The notes beneath the pieces were generated by a model, which saw only the letters and a list, made by a program, of their open reading frames with translations, searched no databases and had not been told where the DNA came from. Shown here piece by piece: positions 18,819-28,340 of a DNA stretch of 64,000 nucleotides. A program made the position numbers and the translations under genes. The number at the start of each line of letters is the position of its first letter. Positions within the stretch are counted from its first letter, which is position 1. Source of the DNA: Chloroflexota bacterium (lineage in GTDB: Bacteria; Chloroflexota; Anaerolineae; JAAYEA01); NCBI GenBank assembly GCA_019873665.1, contig JAIOAV010000006.1, positions 1 through 64,000 of the forward strand, written 5' to 3'.

Positions 18819-19195
18819 AGGGCGGGCAGATCCTGACCGAGATCGGGCAGGCTCTGTTCGATATCTTCGGGGTTCTCTCCCGCCTCCAGTCGGTCGACGA
18901 CTTCGTCGAACTCGTCGCCGAGGTCTTCGCCCATTTCGCTGCTCATCTTGCGCATCCAGCGGGCTACGCTCTTGGGGTCGTTCTCGTCCAGGCCCGCCAG
19001 GCTGCTGGGGTCGCTCAGGTTATCCAGATGGGCTTCCTCCGATTGCAGAACTGCCACGCGTGAGACAAGCCGCGTCAACTGCTGGCTGCCACAGCGAGGG
19101 CACTGCGGCCTGGCGGTCTCGGCTGCGGCAAAGCTTCGCAGCAGGATGGAAACGCGTCGGTTGCAGCTCTGGCAGCGATATTCGTAAATAGGCAT
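18815..19195 (-). CDS. FmdB-family zinc ribbon protein
   Basis: MPIYEYRCQSCNRRVSILLRSFAAAETARPQCPRCGSQQLTRLVSRVAVLQS. Confidence 0.9.
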   Translation of the reverse strand: MPIYEYRCQSCNRRVSILLRSFAAAETARPQCPRCGSQQLTRLVSRVAVLQSEEAHLDNLSDPSSLAGLDENDPKSVARWMRKMSSEMGEDLGDEFDEVVDRLEAGENPEDIEQSLPDLGQDLPAL

Positions 19196-19276
19196 GGCAA
19201 TCACCTCTTGTTGCACCGTCCATGCCTGCTCATTATAGGCGAAAACGCTCGTACATCAACTGCGCGAAGGAAGCCT

Positions 19277-19897
19277 ATGGATCCAATACAAGCAGCATTA
19301 CCCATCCCTGCGCCGCTCCTAATCGTCATCTCCGGGTTTTCCGGCGCTGGCAAGGACAGCGTCGTCAAGCGTATGGCGGAATTGGGGTATCCTTTCCATT
19401 TTGTCATCACCGCCACGACACGACCGCGCCGCCCCGAAGAGACGCACGGTAAGGATTATTACTTTCTCTCCGAGGCCGAATTCCTGGACATGCTGGCGCG
19501 GGATGAGTTTCTTGAGCATGCAGTGGTGTACGGCGATTACAAGGGCGTGCCAAAGGAACAGATTCGCCAGGCGCTGGCCAGCGGACAGGACGTCGTCATG
19601 CGCCTCGATGTCCAGGGCGCAGCGACCATCCGACGCCTCGTGCCGGAGGCGCTCCTGATCTTTGTCTCCACAACCAGCAGCGAGGAGCTCACCAGAAGGC
19701 TGGAAGCGCGCCGCACGGAGACTCCCGACTCACTCCGCAAGCGCCTGGAGACAGTCAGGGTAGAGATGGAATACATGCCCATCTTTGACTATATTGTGAT
19801 CAACCGGGATGGGCGGCTGGATGAAACCGTAGCGCGCATCGGCGCGATCATCGCCGCCGAGAAATGCCGCGTACAGCCTCGCATGGCGCGGATTTAG
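19277..19897 (+). CDS. gmk: Guanylate kinase(-like)
   Basis: VISGFSGAGKDSVVKRM...ATTRPRRPEETHGKDYYFLSEAEFLDM...MRLDVQGAATIR. Confidence 0.8.
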   Translation: MDPIQAALPIPAPLLIVISGFSGAGKDSVVKRMAELGYPFHFVITATTRPRRPEETHGKDYYFLSEAEFLDMLARDEFLEHAVVYGDYKGVPKEQIRQALASGQDVVMRLDVQGAATIRRLVPEALLIFVSTTSSEELTRRLEARRTETPDSLRKRLETVRVEMEYMPIFDYIVINRDGRLDETVARIGAIIAAEKCRVQPRMARI

Positions 19898-19927
19898 CCG
19901 GGCGATCGGCTGGGGGAGGTGAATTCT

Positions 19928-20770
19928 ATGTCCAGAGCAGAAGCGGTAGATGTGCGGCGATCCGCTATCGCCGGAAGCTGGTATCCGGGCGCTGCCGCGC
20001 CGCTAAAGGCGACGGTGGATAGCTATCTCGATAACGTGGACAAGATCGCGCTATCAGGCGATATCATCGGCCTCATTGCCCCACACGCGGGGTATACCTA
20101 TTCCGGCCAGGTGGCAGCATACGCATACAAACAGGTATACGGCAGAAACGTCAAGCGAGTCGTGGTGCTGTCGCCGATGCATCGCATGTACATGGGCCGT
20201 TTCGCCGTTACCGCAAAAGGGTACTATGAAACGCCTTTGGGATTGATCAAGGTAGACACAGACACCCTGCAGGAGTTGGCACATCACGTAGAACTGACGC
20301 CAGTGGGTCAGGACAACGAGCATTCGCTCGAGATTCAGTTGCCTTTCCTGCAACGGCTCTTTGCGCAATTCCTGCTGGTGCCCATCATGATGGGCGTACA
20401 GGATCTCACCTCTTGCCAGATTCTGGCCAAGGGACTGGCGCAGGTAGTTGCAGCTAAGGACACGCTGTTGGTGGCCAGCACTGATCTCTCGCATTTCTAC
20501 CCGCAACGCCGTGCCAAGATCCTGGATCAGGTATTCATCAACGATGTCGAGGCCTATGATCCCGAAGGGCTGGCACGAGATCTGGCTTCTGGCGATACTG
20601 AAGCGTGCGGCGGAGGGCCTGTGGTCACGGTGATGCTGGCCGCGCAGCGCCTGGGCGCGAATCGGGCGCAGATACTGAAGTATGCTACATCAGGCGATGT
20701 CACGGGGGATTATAGCAGCGTGGTCGGGTACGCCGCAGGCGTCATCTGGCGTTCGGTAGAGGGTGTTTGA
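19928..20770 (+). CDS. AmmeMemoRadiSam system protein B (MEMO1 family)
   Basis: VRRSAIAGSWYPGAAAPLKATVDSYL...GLIAPHAGYTYSGQVAAYAY...VVLSPMHRMYM...STDLSHFYP. Confidence 0.93.
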   Translation: MSRAEAVDVRRSAIAGSWYPGAAAPLKATVDSYLDNVDKIALSGDIIGLIAPHAGYTYSGQVAAYAYKQVYGRNVKRVVVLSPMHRMYMGRFAVTAKGYYETPLGLIKVDTDTLQELAHHVELTPVGQDNEHSLEIQLPFLQRLFAQFLLVPIMMGVQDLTSCQILAKGLAQVVAAKDTLLVASTDLSHFYPQRRAKILDQVFINDVEAYDPEGLARDLASGDTEACGGGPVVTVMLAAQRLGANRAQILKYATSGDVTGDYSSVVGYAAGVIWRSVEGV

Positions 20771-20796
20771 GCGTTAGCTGGCGCGGAGCGTTAACC

Positions 20797-23601
20797 ATGC
20801 CCTACGTGCAGGTGGCAGTGGATATGTCCACTCGCCAAAAGGTCAAGCTGCTCGCTCCTTCCCCGCGCCAAGACTGGGAGGTTGATCCCCCCTGGACTCG
20901 TACCTTCCATTATAGCATCCCTGCCTCATTGCAGTCGCGAGTCGCCGTAGGGCAATTAGTGTGGGTGCCCTTCGGCCGGCAGAAGGCACAAGGGGTCATT
21001 GTCGGGTTTGATGATGTCGCGCCCGTCACGCAGTTGCGCGAGATCACGGGCCTGGTGGACGATAGGCCAGCGTTCACCCCGGCACAGATCGCGCTGAGCC
21101 GTTGGATGAGCCTGCATTACCTGACGCCCCTCTTTGACACCCTGTCCTTGATGCTGCCCCTGGGTCTCGCGCGCGAGGCCAAGACCGTGGTTTTTGTCGC
21201 GCAAGCACCCCCTTCTTCGGCAAGCCTCTCGGCGGAGGAGCGTTTCACCCTCTCGGCGCTGGCGGAGGCGGGCTCAATGCCTGTCTCACAGGCGGAAGAG
21301 CGCTTTGGCGCCAAGACGATTCGCACGTTGACCCAGCGGGGGTGGTTCGCGCAGCGCGACGAGATGCCCAAGCCACGCGTTGCACCCAAGACAGCCAGGT
21401 TTGCCCGGCTGCTGGCACATGGCGAGGAGCTAGCCACCCGTCAATTGGCGCTGGGGCGAGACAACGACCAGGCCAGCGCACTGATCTGGCTGGCAGCGCA
21501 GCCGGGAAGCACCGCATCTATAGCCGCGCTGCAGGAAGCCACCGGCATCTCGACCAGCACCATCAAGACGATGGAACGCAAGAGGTGGGTGGAGATCGCG
21601 CGCGAGGGCAACTCCCCCGGGCATCCAGAGCGCCTGGCGACGGTGCGGCTGCTAATGGCTGCCGCAGAACTGCCCGCAGCGATCATCCGGCTCCGTGGTG
21701 CGGCAAAGCACACCGAGGTGCTCAGGCTGTTGGAAGAGCGCGGCGAGCCGATCTCGTTGACAGAGATCCGCCGGCAAACGGGTGCCACGCCGGCCGTCCT
21801 AGAGGAGCTGGCGGCACAGCGGCTCATCACCATCGAGGAGCAGGATGTCTGGCGCACCCCCCTCGCGGGACGCGAGTTCGTTCTCACTAACGCTCCCACG
21901 TTCACGCGGGCACAGCAAGAAGTCTGGGACCGCATGTTACCGGCGTGGGATGCACCCAAGTCACACATCTTTCTGCTGCATGGCGTCACTGGCAGTGGCA
22001 AGACCGAGATCTACCTGCGGGCCGTGCTGGAAACGCTCAAACGCGGCAGACAGGCCATTGTCCTCGTGCCCGAGATCTCACTGACGCCGCAGACGATTCG
22101 CCGCTTTGCGGCGCGCTTCCCAGGCCGGCTGGCGGTGATCCACAGTCAGCTTTCGCCTGGCGAGCGTTACGACGAATGGCGGCGCATCCGCGATGGCATG
22201 GCCGATGTCGTGGTGGGGCCACGCTCTGCCCTCTTTGCCCCGCTCTCGCGCCTGGGACTGATCGTGCTGGACGAGGAGCACGACGGCTCATACAAGCAGG
22301 AATCGATCCCCGGCCAGCAACTCCCCAGCTACGATGCCCGCGATGTCGCCATCAGGCTGGCCGAGATCACGGACGCAAAGGTCATCCTGGGCAGCGCCAC
22401 CCCTTCGCTTGTCTCGTACTATCGCGCCCAGCAGGGCGAGTACACCCTGCTGCGGCTGCCGCGTCGCATCATGGGGCATCGCGAGCACTGGGAAGCGCAA
22501 AGCGCCAGCCTTGGCGTGACCCAGGCGCGCTATCGCCGCCTGGATGAAGCTGCCGATGATGCCCGTTACGTGGAGATGCCGCCTGTTGAGGTGGTGGATC
22601 TGCGCCAGGAGCTGCGCTCCGGCAATCGCAGCATCTTCAGCCGGTCGCTGCAAAAGGGGATCGCGCAGGCGCTGGCGGCAAAACAGCAGGTGATCCTCTT
22701 TCTCAACCGGCGCGGGATGGCCACCTTTGTGATGTGCCGCGATTGCGGCTATGTGGCCAAATGCCCTCAGTGTGATATCCCGCTGACCTATCATACCGCC
22801 GGGGAAAAGCTGTTGTGTCACCGTTGCGGCCACCAGAAGCTATCGCCCGATATCTGCCCGAACTGCGGCGGCACGCATATCCGTTACTTTGGCATCGGCA
22901 CACAAAGGGTCGAGGCCGTAACGCGAGAGCTGTTTCCACAAGCACGGACTCTGCGCTGGGATAGCGATGTGATCACCGGCAACACCACGCACGAGACGAT
23001 CCTGGAACGATTCTCTCGCCACGAAGCAGACATCTTGATTGGCACGCAGATCATCGCCAAGGGGCTGGACCTGCCACTGGTCACCCTTGTCGGCGTGGTG
23101 ACAGCAGACACGGCGCTACACCTGCCTGATTTCGCCTCTGCTGAGCGGACCTTTCAGTTGCTGGCGCAGGTGGCCGGCCGTGCCGGCCGCAGCATCCTGG
23201 GTGGACGCGTCATCATCCAGACATACACGCCCGAGCATTACGCGATCCAGGCGGCCAGCCGCCACGACTATGACGCGTTCTACGAGCGGGAGATGATATT
23301 CCGGCGCGAGCAGTGGTACCCGCCATTCAGCCGCCTGATCAAGCTGGTCTATGCCGACGAGCGCGACGAACGCGCGGAGCGAGAGTGTGCGCGGCTGGCG
23401 GAGCTGCTCCGCGAAAAGAAGGAGGCGATGGCCTTCACGCAGCTTGATGTGCTCGGCCCATCGCCCAGCTTCTTTTCGCCGTGGCAGGGGCGCTATCGTT
23501 GGCAATTGCTCTTGCGCGGTGTAGAGCCAGCAGCGCTGCTGCGCACTGTGCCGCTGCCGCCAGGATGGCAGGTGGATGTTGACCCGATCTCAGCACTCTA
23601 G
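20797..23601 (+). CDS. priA: Primosomal protein N' (replication restart helicase)
   Basis: LLHGVTGSGKTEIYLRAV, LVPEISLTPQTIRRF, DEEHDGSYKQE, zinc-binding CRDCGYVAKCPQCDIPLTYH...LLCHRCGHQ...CPNCGG. Confidence 0.95.
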   Translation: MPYVQVAVDMSTRQKVKLLAPSPRQDWEVDPPWTRTFHYSIPASLQSRVAVGQLVWVPFGRQKAQGVIVGFDDVAPVTQLREITGLVDDRPAFTPAQIALSRWMSLHYLTPLFDTLSLMLPLGLAREAKTVVFVAQAPPSSASLSAEERFTLSALAEAGSMPVSQAEERFGAKTIRTLTQRGWFAQRDEMPKPRVAPKTARFARLLAHGEELATRQLALGRDNDQASALIWLAAQPGSTASIAALQEATGISTSTIKTMERKRWVEIAREGNSPGHPERLATVRLLMAAAELPAAIIRLRGAAKHTEVLRLLEERGEPISLTEIRRQTGATPAVLEELAAQRLITIEEQDVWRTPLAGREFVLTNAPTFTRAQQEVWDRMLPAWDAPKSHIFLLHGVTGSGKTEIYLRAVLETLKRGRQAIVLVPEISLTPQTIRRFAARFPGRLAVIHSQLSPGERYDEWRRIRDGMADVVVGPRSALFAPLSRLGLIVLDEEHDGSYKQESIPGQQLPSYDARDVAIRLAEITDAKVILGSATPSLVSYYRAQQGEYTLLRLPRRIMGHREHWEAQSASLGVTQARYRRLDEAADDARYVEMPPVEVVDLRQELRSGNRSIFSRSLQKGIAQALAAKQQVILFLNRRGMATFVMCRDCGYVAKCPQCDIPLTYHTAGEKLLCHRCGHQKLSPDICPNCGGTHIRYFGIGTQRVEAVTRELFPQARTLRWDSDVITGNTTHETILERFSRHEADILIGTQIIAKGLDLPLVTLVGVVTADTALHLPDFASAERTFQLLAQVAGRAGRSILGGRVIIQTYTPEHYAIQAASRHDYDAFYEREMIFRREQWYPPFSRLIKLVYADERDERAERECARLAELLREKKEAMAFTQLDVLGPSPSFFSPWQGRYRWQLLLRGVEPAALLRTVPLPPGWQVDVDPISAL

Positions 23602-23664
23602 GTCGCGCTTGACGGATAGGGTGCGGCAGATATGATAACGGTATAAGGCGCAGAGGAGAGAGAC

Positions 23665-24438
23665 GTGCAGCTATTGGAGCAGGGCGCGCGCCAGCTGCTC
23701 GGGCTTTGCCTGACGGCGCAGCATCTCGCCGCGTTTCAGAGCTATTACGATGAATTGGTGGCATGGAACCAGCGCTTTAACCTGACAGCTATCACCAACT
23801 ACCAGCAGGTGCAGATCAAGCATTTTCTGGATTCCCTCACCTGCCTTCTGGCGCTGCCGCCCGTCCCCGAAAACGCCTGGCCGGAAAAGCCACTGCCGGA
23901 AACGCTGCCGGTCAGCACGGCGTGGCGTCCCCTTCTTTGCATTGACGTGGGCAGCGGCGCCGGCTTTCCTGGCATCCCCCTCAAGATCATCCGCCCCGAG
24001 CTGCGGCTGACGCTGCTGGAGGCCACGCAGAAAAAGACTGCCTTTCTGCAGCACATCGTTGATCTGCTGGGCCTGAAGGATGTAGAGGTGGTCACTGCGC
24101 GCGCCGAAGAGCTGGGGCAGGACGCGCATTATCGGGAGCGCTACGATGTGGTGGTGGCGCGGGCTGTGGCCGAGCTGCCGGTGTTGGCCGAATACTGTCT
24201 CCCATTCGCCCGCCAGGGAGGGCGCTTTGTGGCGCAAAAGGGGAGCGACATCAGCGAGGAGGTAGAGCAAGCCCAGGGAGCGATCTCCCTCCTTGGCGGC
24301 GCGCTAAAGGAGATCAGGCGGATCGCATTGCCCGATCTCTCTGGTGAACGCTCGCTCGTCATCATCAACAAGGTGCGCCCGACACCGCGCGAGTACCCGC
24401 GCCGTACCGGCATCCCCAGCAAACGCCCCCTCAGGTAG
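23665..24438 (+). CDS. rsmG: 16S rRNA (guanine527-N7)-methyltransferase
   Basis: YYDELVAWNQRFNLTAITNYQQVQIKHFLDSLTCL...CIDVGSGAGFPGIPLKI...VARAVAELPVLAEYCLP. GTG start. Confidence 0.93.
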   Translation: MQLLEQGARQLLGLCLTAQHLAAFQSYYDELVAWNQRFNLTAITNYQQVQIKHFLDSLTCLLALPPVPENAWPEKPLPETLPVSTAWRPLLCIDVGSGAGFPGIPLKIIRPELRLTLLEATQKKTAFLQHIVDLLGLKDVEVVTARAEELGQDAHYRERYDVVVARAVAELPVLAEYCLPFARQGGRFVAQKGSDISEEVEQAQGAISLLGGALKEIRRIALPDLSGERSLVIINKVRPTPREYPRRTGIPSKRPLR

Positions 24439-24443
24439 CGCGC

Positions 24444-25607
24444 TCAAGCCTCTCCAAGACGGCCAAATTCCCGCGCCGCCGCATAAAAGGCATCCACATT
24501 CTCCTCGCTTGTGCCAGGGGCCAGGTTGTTCCCTTCGCGGATGATGAACCGGCCGCCCCGCGTGATGCCCGTCTCAGTGAGGATCTCCCGCGTGCGGGCG
24601 CGAATCTCCGCCGCATTGCCATGCTGCAGGAGCATGATGCTGGGCCCGCCGAGGATTTCCACATCATCCCCCAGTGTCTCACGCAGCCAGCGGAAATCCA
24701 CCGGAAAGCCGGTGTCGAAAGAGGTGATGCGCAGCTCTTTCTTCAGCAGCGGGAAATGACGCGTGGCATCGCCGCAAAGGTGAATGCGCCGTTCTCCCGG
24801 CGTCTCCAGTGCCTCGATCAGCCGACGATGGTATGGGATCACAAACTCTTGGACGTGCCTAGTGCTGAGGAGCTGAATCGAGTCATCGGCATAGCTATAG
24901 CCAGGCCCGGGCTTTTGATTGGCGATTCGCCGCAGGACGCGCACCCGGCGGATGGTGGCGTCGGTGATACGATCTAGAAGGTCGTGCACGAATTCGGGAC
25001 GTTCATATAGATCGCTATACAGCTCGACGCCGCGCAGATTGGTGGCCACTGTCCACGGGCCGTCGGTGCCCAGCCCGCTCAGGCCAGCGCTGGCGATCGG
25101 TCGCCCGGCGAACTCGCGTCCGGCCTGCATCTGATCCTGGAAGTACCGCCACGTGCGGAAATTGCGCTCCATCCATTCGCCGTTCATAAAGTCATCCCAC
25201 GGCAGCGCGTCAATTCGGCGTGGGCCATCCTCACCCCGCAACGGGGGGATCGTATCCGGCACCTGGCCCTCGCGAAAGATGACCTCCGCACCGAGAAAGG
25301 CGGCCTCGTAATAGTTCTGGAAATCCACGTTCACCGACCATCCCTCTTCCGGCAAACCGCGCGGCGCATCCATCGCCAGATGAAAGGCGGCCCAGTGCGC
25401 GTTGCGGAGTTGACACGATAGCATCACCTTTGGGTTCAGCGTATAGTCCTGAAACGAGATGCGATCGGGATTAAGGGCGGGGTTCAGCAGGTAGAAACGC
25501 TGTGAGATGCCGAGTGTTACCGGCACGCGATACGGATGCCCCGCCCAGTATGCCTCCCACATCTCCTTGATCTCGGCGTTGTGTGCCGCAAAGTCGCGAG
25601 TGATCAT
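24444..25607 (-). CDS. Uroporphyrinogen decarboxylase-family (URO-D/MtaA-like) protein
   Basis: Distant URO-D features: LLSTRHVQEFVIPYHRRLIEAL, HLCGDATRHFPLLKKELRITSFDTGFPVDF, LGDDVEILGGPS. Confidence 0.75.
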   Translation of the reverse strand: MITRDFAAHNAEIKEMWEAYWAGHPYRVPVTLGISQRFYLLNPALNPDRISFQDYTLNPKVMLSCQLRNAHWAAFHLAMDAPRGLPEEGWSVNVDFQNYYEAAFLGAEVIFREGQVPDTIPPLRGEDGPRRIDALPWDDFMNGEWMERNFRTWRYFQDQMQAGREFAGRPIASAGLSGLGTDGPWTVATNLRGVELYSDLYERPEFVHDLLDRITDATIRRVRVLRRIANQKPGPGYSYADDSIQLLSTRHVQEFVIPYHRRLIEALETPGERRIHLCGDATRHFPLLKKELRITSFDTGFPVDFRWLRETLGDDVEILGGPSIMLLQHGNAAEIRARTREILTETGITRGGRFIIREGNNLAPGTSEENVDAFYAAAREFGRLGEA

Positions 25608-25651
25608 CTAGTTGCTCCAATCTACCCTGGATCGGGATGGTCTCACTCAGT

Positions 25652-27229
25652 CTATCGCAAGATGAAAAACGATCCCTCTTGCCGCCATGAGTGGCCCGCC
25701 AATAGCGACGGATCGGAGCCCGCCAGCGCCACCGGGCGCCGTGCGCTCAGCGTCGCGACCGTCTCATGCCACCAGTCGGCGGCGCCGATCTCTCCTGAGG
25801 GCAGGAGCACCTCTCCGGCGGGCGCCGCTATCTGCGCACGGTACCACTCGTAGCGCACAAGATCGCGGTCAAGCACAGTCAGATCGCGTCGGCGCTGTTC
25901 CACTTCCTGAAGATACCAGAGCGCAAAGGTGTGGGCATCAGCGCCGGTGATGACGATCGCACCCCGCGGCAAGAGCTGCGCCGCGCTCTCCATATAGTCT
26001 CGCGCTTCGCGGTCCGCGCTCAGGTTCAGCCGTGGCAGGTTCTGGAGAAAGCTCCAGAACGGCAGCAACACCAGCAGCACGAGCAACACAGCGCAGACCA
26101 CCGCCCGCGCTGGCGCGGTAACTGACACAACGCGCCTCAACAGATAGCGCGTGCCGCCTGCCATCCAGCTAGCCCAGAGGATATGCGCCGGGATCAGGTT
26201 GACCCAAGCATCGGGCGTATTATACCCCAGGGCATAAACGGTGTACAGACCAAAGGTGAGCAGCATGACGATGGTGACGCGGCGTTGTTCGTGCATCCCC
26301 ACAGCCAGCCCTAATCCGCCGAGGATCACGCCACATGGTCCGAATTGCGCCAGCAAATGGCGCGCCCAGGCCATCAGTCGCGGCGGCCACTCTGCCATTG
26401 GGAGGCCAAAGAGATATGGCCGGTAGAGTGACCCCGACACCAGCCAGATGAAGCGGCGCAGCGTGGTCGGGTCTCCCCAGTTCGGCCAGGGATCCACCGC
26501 AGCCCGCCATGGAAGGTAAAGGTAGATGCCTAGGCCAGCTAGGAATGCGCCGGCGGCGGCCAGGGCAACGTAGCGCGGGATGGCGGCACGATGTGAGCTA
26601 GACCAGACCAGGCATAGCATCCCGGGGAGAAGGAGCAATAGCGTCAGATGATTGCCCAGCCCCAAACCATACAGGAAAGAGAGCAGCGGCAAGAGCAAAC
26701 TGCGGCCCGATGTCTCCCACTGCCACAACAGATAGAGGATCGCCGCGGCGAGAAGCGCGTTGAGCGCATAGACCTCCGCGATAATCGCCTGCGACCAGAA
26801 GAGAGGGGAGAAGGCCAGAAGCAACGCGACACTAAGCGCCGCTATGTCTGCCCACGGAACCGATTCGGCGTCGGCGGCAAAGGCCTCGGCGCGCGTCCAG
26901 GCAAAAAAGAAGGTCACGGCAACTGCAGCGCAGGTGGCGGACATCAGATGCAGGCGAAAGGCAACAGTGCCACATGGTAACCGGGTGAAGAGATGGCCCA
27001 ATAGGACATAAAGCGGGTAGCCGGTGGGGTGCGGAATGCCAAGGCGATAGGCCGCGGCGATCAGGTCGCCGCCATCGTTGCCGCCATGCGCCCAGGTCAG
27101 GTCCGGCGCGAGGGTGACGCGATAGACAGCAAACACGACACACAAAAGGATCAATGGCAGCACACGCGCCAGACGCGACCCGGCCGCAAGACCCTGTGGC
27201 GTCTGGCCAGCCATACCGGCAGATGACAT
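25652..27229 (-). CDS. DUF2723 polytopic membrane protein (PMT-like)
   Basis: VTLAPDLTWAHGGNDGGDLIAAAYRLGIPHPTGYPLYVLLGHLF, characteristic of DUF2723; many TM helices. Confidence 0.85.
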   Translation of the reverse strand: MSSAGMAGQTPQGLAAGSRLARVLPLILLCVVFAVYRVTLAPDLTWAHGGNDGGDLIAAAYRLGIPHPTGYPLYVLLGHLFTRLPCGTVAFRLHLMSATCAAVAVTFFFAWTRAEAFAADAESVPWADIAALSVALLLAFSPLFWSQAIIAEVYALNALLAAAILYLLWQWETSGRSLLLPLLSFLYGLGLGNHLTLLLLLPGMLCLVWSSSHRAAIPRYVALAAAGAFLAGLGIYLYLPWRAAVDPWPNWGDPTTLRRFIWLVSGSLYRPYLFGLPMAEWPPRLMAWARHLLAQFGPCGVILGGLGLAVGMHEQRRVTIVMLLTFGLYTVYALGYNTPDAWVNLIPAHILWASWMAGGTRYLLRRVVSVTAPARAVVCAVLLVLLVLLPFWSFLQNLPRLNLSADREARDYMESAAQLLPRGAIVITGADAHTFALWYLQEVEQRRRDLTVLDRDLVRYEWYRAQIAAPAGEVLLPSGEIGAADWWHETVATLSARRPVALAGSDPSLLAGHSWRQEGSFFILR

Positions 27230-27326
27230 CAGGCGGTCCTCTTTTGGAGCGAAGGATTTGGCGACGACTCTGAAACATTATAAGATACTGCGCACGACAC
27301 TCCAAAGGGCAAGTTCCCAAACGGCG

Positions 27327-28340
27327 ATGAAAGCTCCCACTCGTCTCGGACGAAGCGTGATCTTTGCGGCAGGCATGGCGTTGAGCGTGATCTGCCTGGT
27401 TGCCGTGTGCCGTGGCGCGCAACTCGCTGAGATCGCAGATGTGCTGCGCCATGCATCTCGGTTCCATATCGGGCTGACGCTGTTTTTCTACGCGGTGTCC
27501 ATTGGCGGCAAGGCATATCGCTGGCGACTGCTCTTGCCAGCGTCGCGCTCCGCATTGCCGCTGGGCAGGCTTGCCTCGCTTATCCTCGCCGGGCAGACGC
27601 TAAACACCTGGCTTATGGCCCATAGCGGCGAGTTGACCCGCGCCTATTTGCTGGGCAGTCGCAGCGAGATCGGCAAGGCGACAGCGCTGGGCACCATCAT
27701 CGTGGAGAATGCGCTGGATAGCCTCTTTCTCTTGCTCGCGTTGGCGCTCCTGGCACTCATCCTCCCCCTACCTGCCTGGCTCCATACGACGAGCGTTTTG
27801 CTCGCCGCTGCGCTGGCAGGAGTGCTGTTACTCCTCATCGTCGCTGCCGGGCAGTGGGAGCGGGTGCAAGCATGGAGCGCTGCCCTGGCCGCGCGGTCGC
27901 CCTTCGGCAGCCACGCCATGTCAGCGGCGGTGCGCGCCATCGGCCAGGTCATCCAGGCGCTGCGAGAACGCCGTGGGCGCGCCCGGCTGCTGTTGGCAAC
28001 CGGTATAGTGTGGCTGCTGGCGACGCTCACCACGTGGGCAGCCCTGCAAGCGGTCAGCCTCTCGCTTCCCTGGTATGCGCCTCTCTTTCTGCTGGTCGTC
28101 TTCCAGATCGGCAGCGTCGTCCCTGCGTCTCCCGGCAAGTTCGGCGTCTTCCACTACCTGGCGGTGCAGGCGTTGGCATTCTTCCACGTGCCACAAGAGC
28201 CGGCGCTGAGCTTTGCCATCGTGCTGCATTCTATTGCCTACGTGTTGATGGGGTTGGCGGGTGCGTTCTGCCTCTGGCGCGAGAACCAGGCGCTGCGCCA
28301 GCAGACAGAATGGCATGACATCCAGGAGCCGATGCCATGA
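27327..28340 (+). CDS. Flippase-like / lysylphosphatidylglycerol synthase TM-domain family protein
   Basis: YRWRLLLPASRSALPLGRLASLILAGQTLNTWLMAHSGELTRAYLLG...VENALDSLFLLLALALLAL. Start could be TTG 27258. Confidence 0.8.
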   Translation: MKAPTRLGRSVIFAAGMALSVICLVAVCRGAQLAEIADVLRHASRFHIGLTLFFYAVSIGGKAYRWRLLLPASRSALPLGRLASLILAGQTLNTWLMAHSGELTRAYLLGSRSEIGKATALGTIIVENALDSLFLLLALALLALILPLPAWLHTTSVLLAAALAGVLLLLIVAAGQWERVQAWSAALAARSPFGSHAMSAAVRAIGQVIQALRERRGRARLLLATGIVWLLATLTTWAALQAVSLSLPWYAPLFLLVVFQIGSVVPASPGKFGVFHYLAVQALAFFHVPQEPALSFAIVLHSIAYVLMGLAGAFCLWRENQALRQQTEWHDIQEPMP

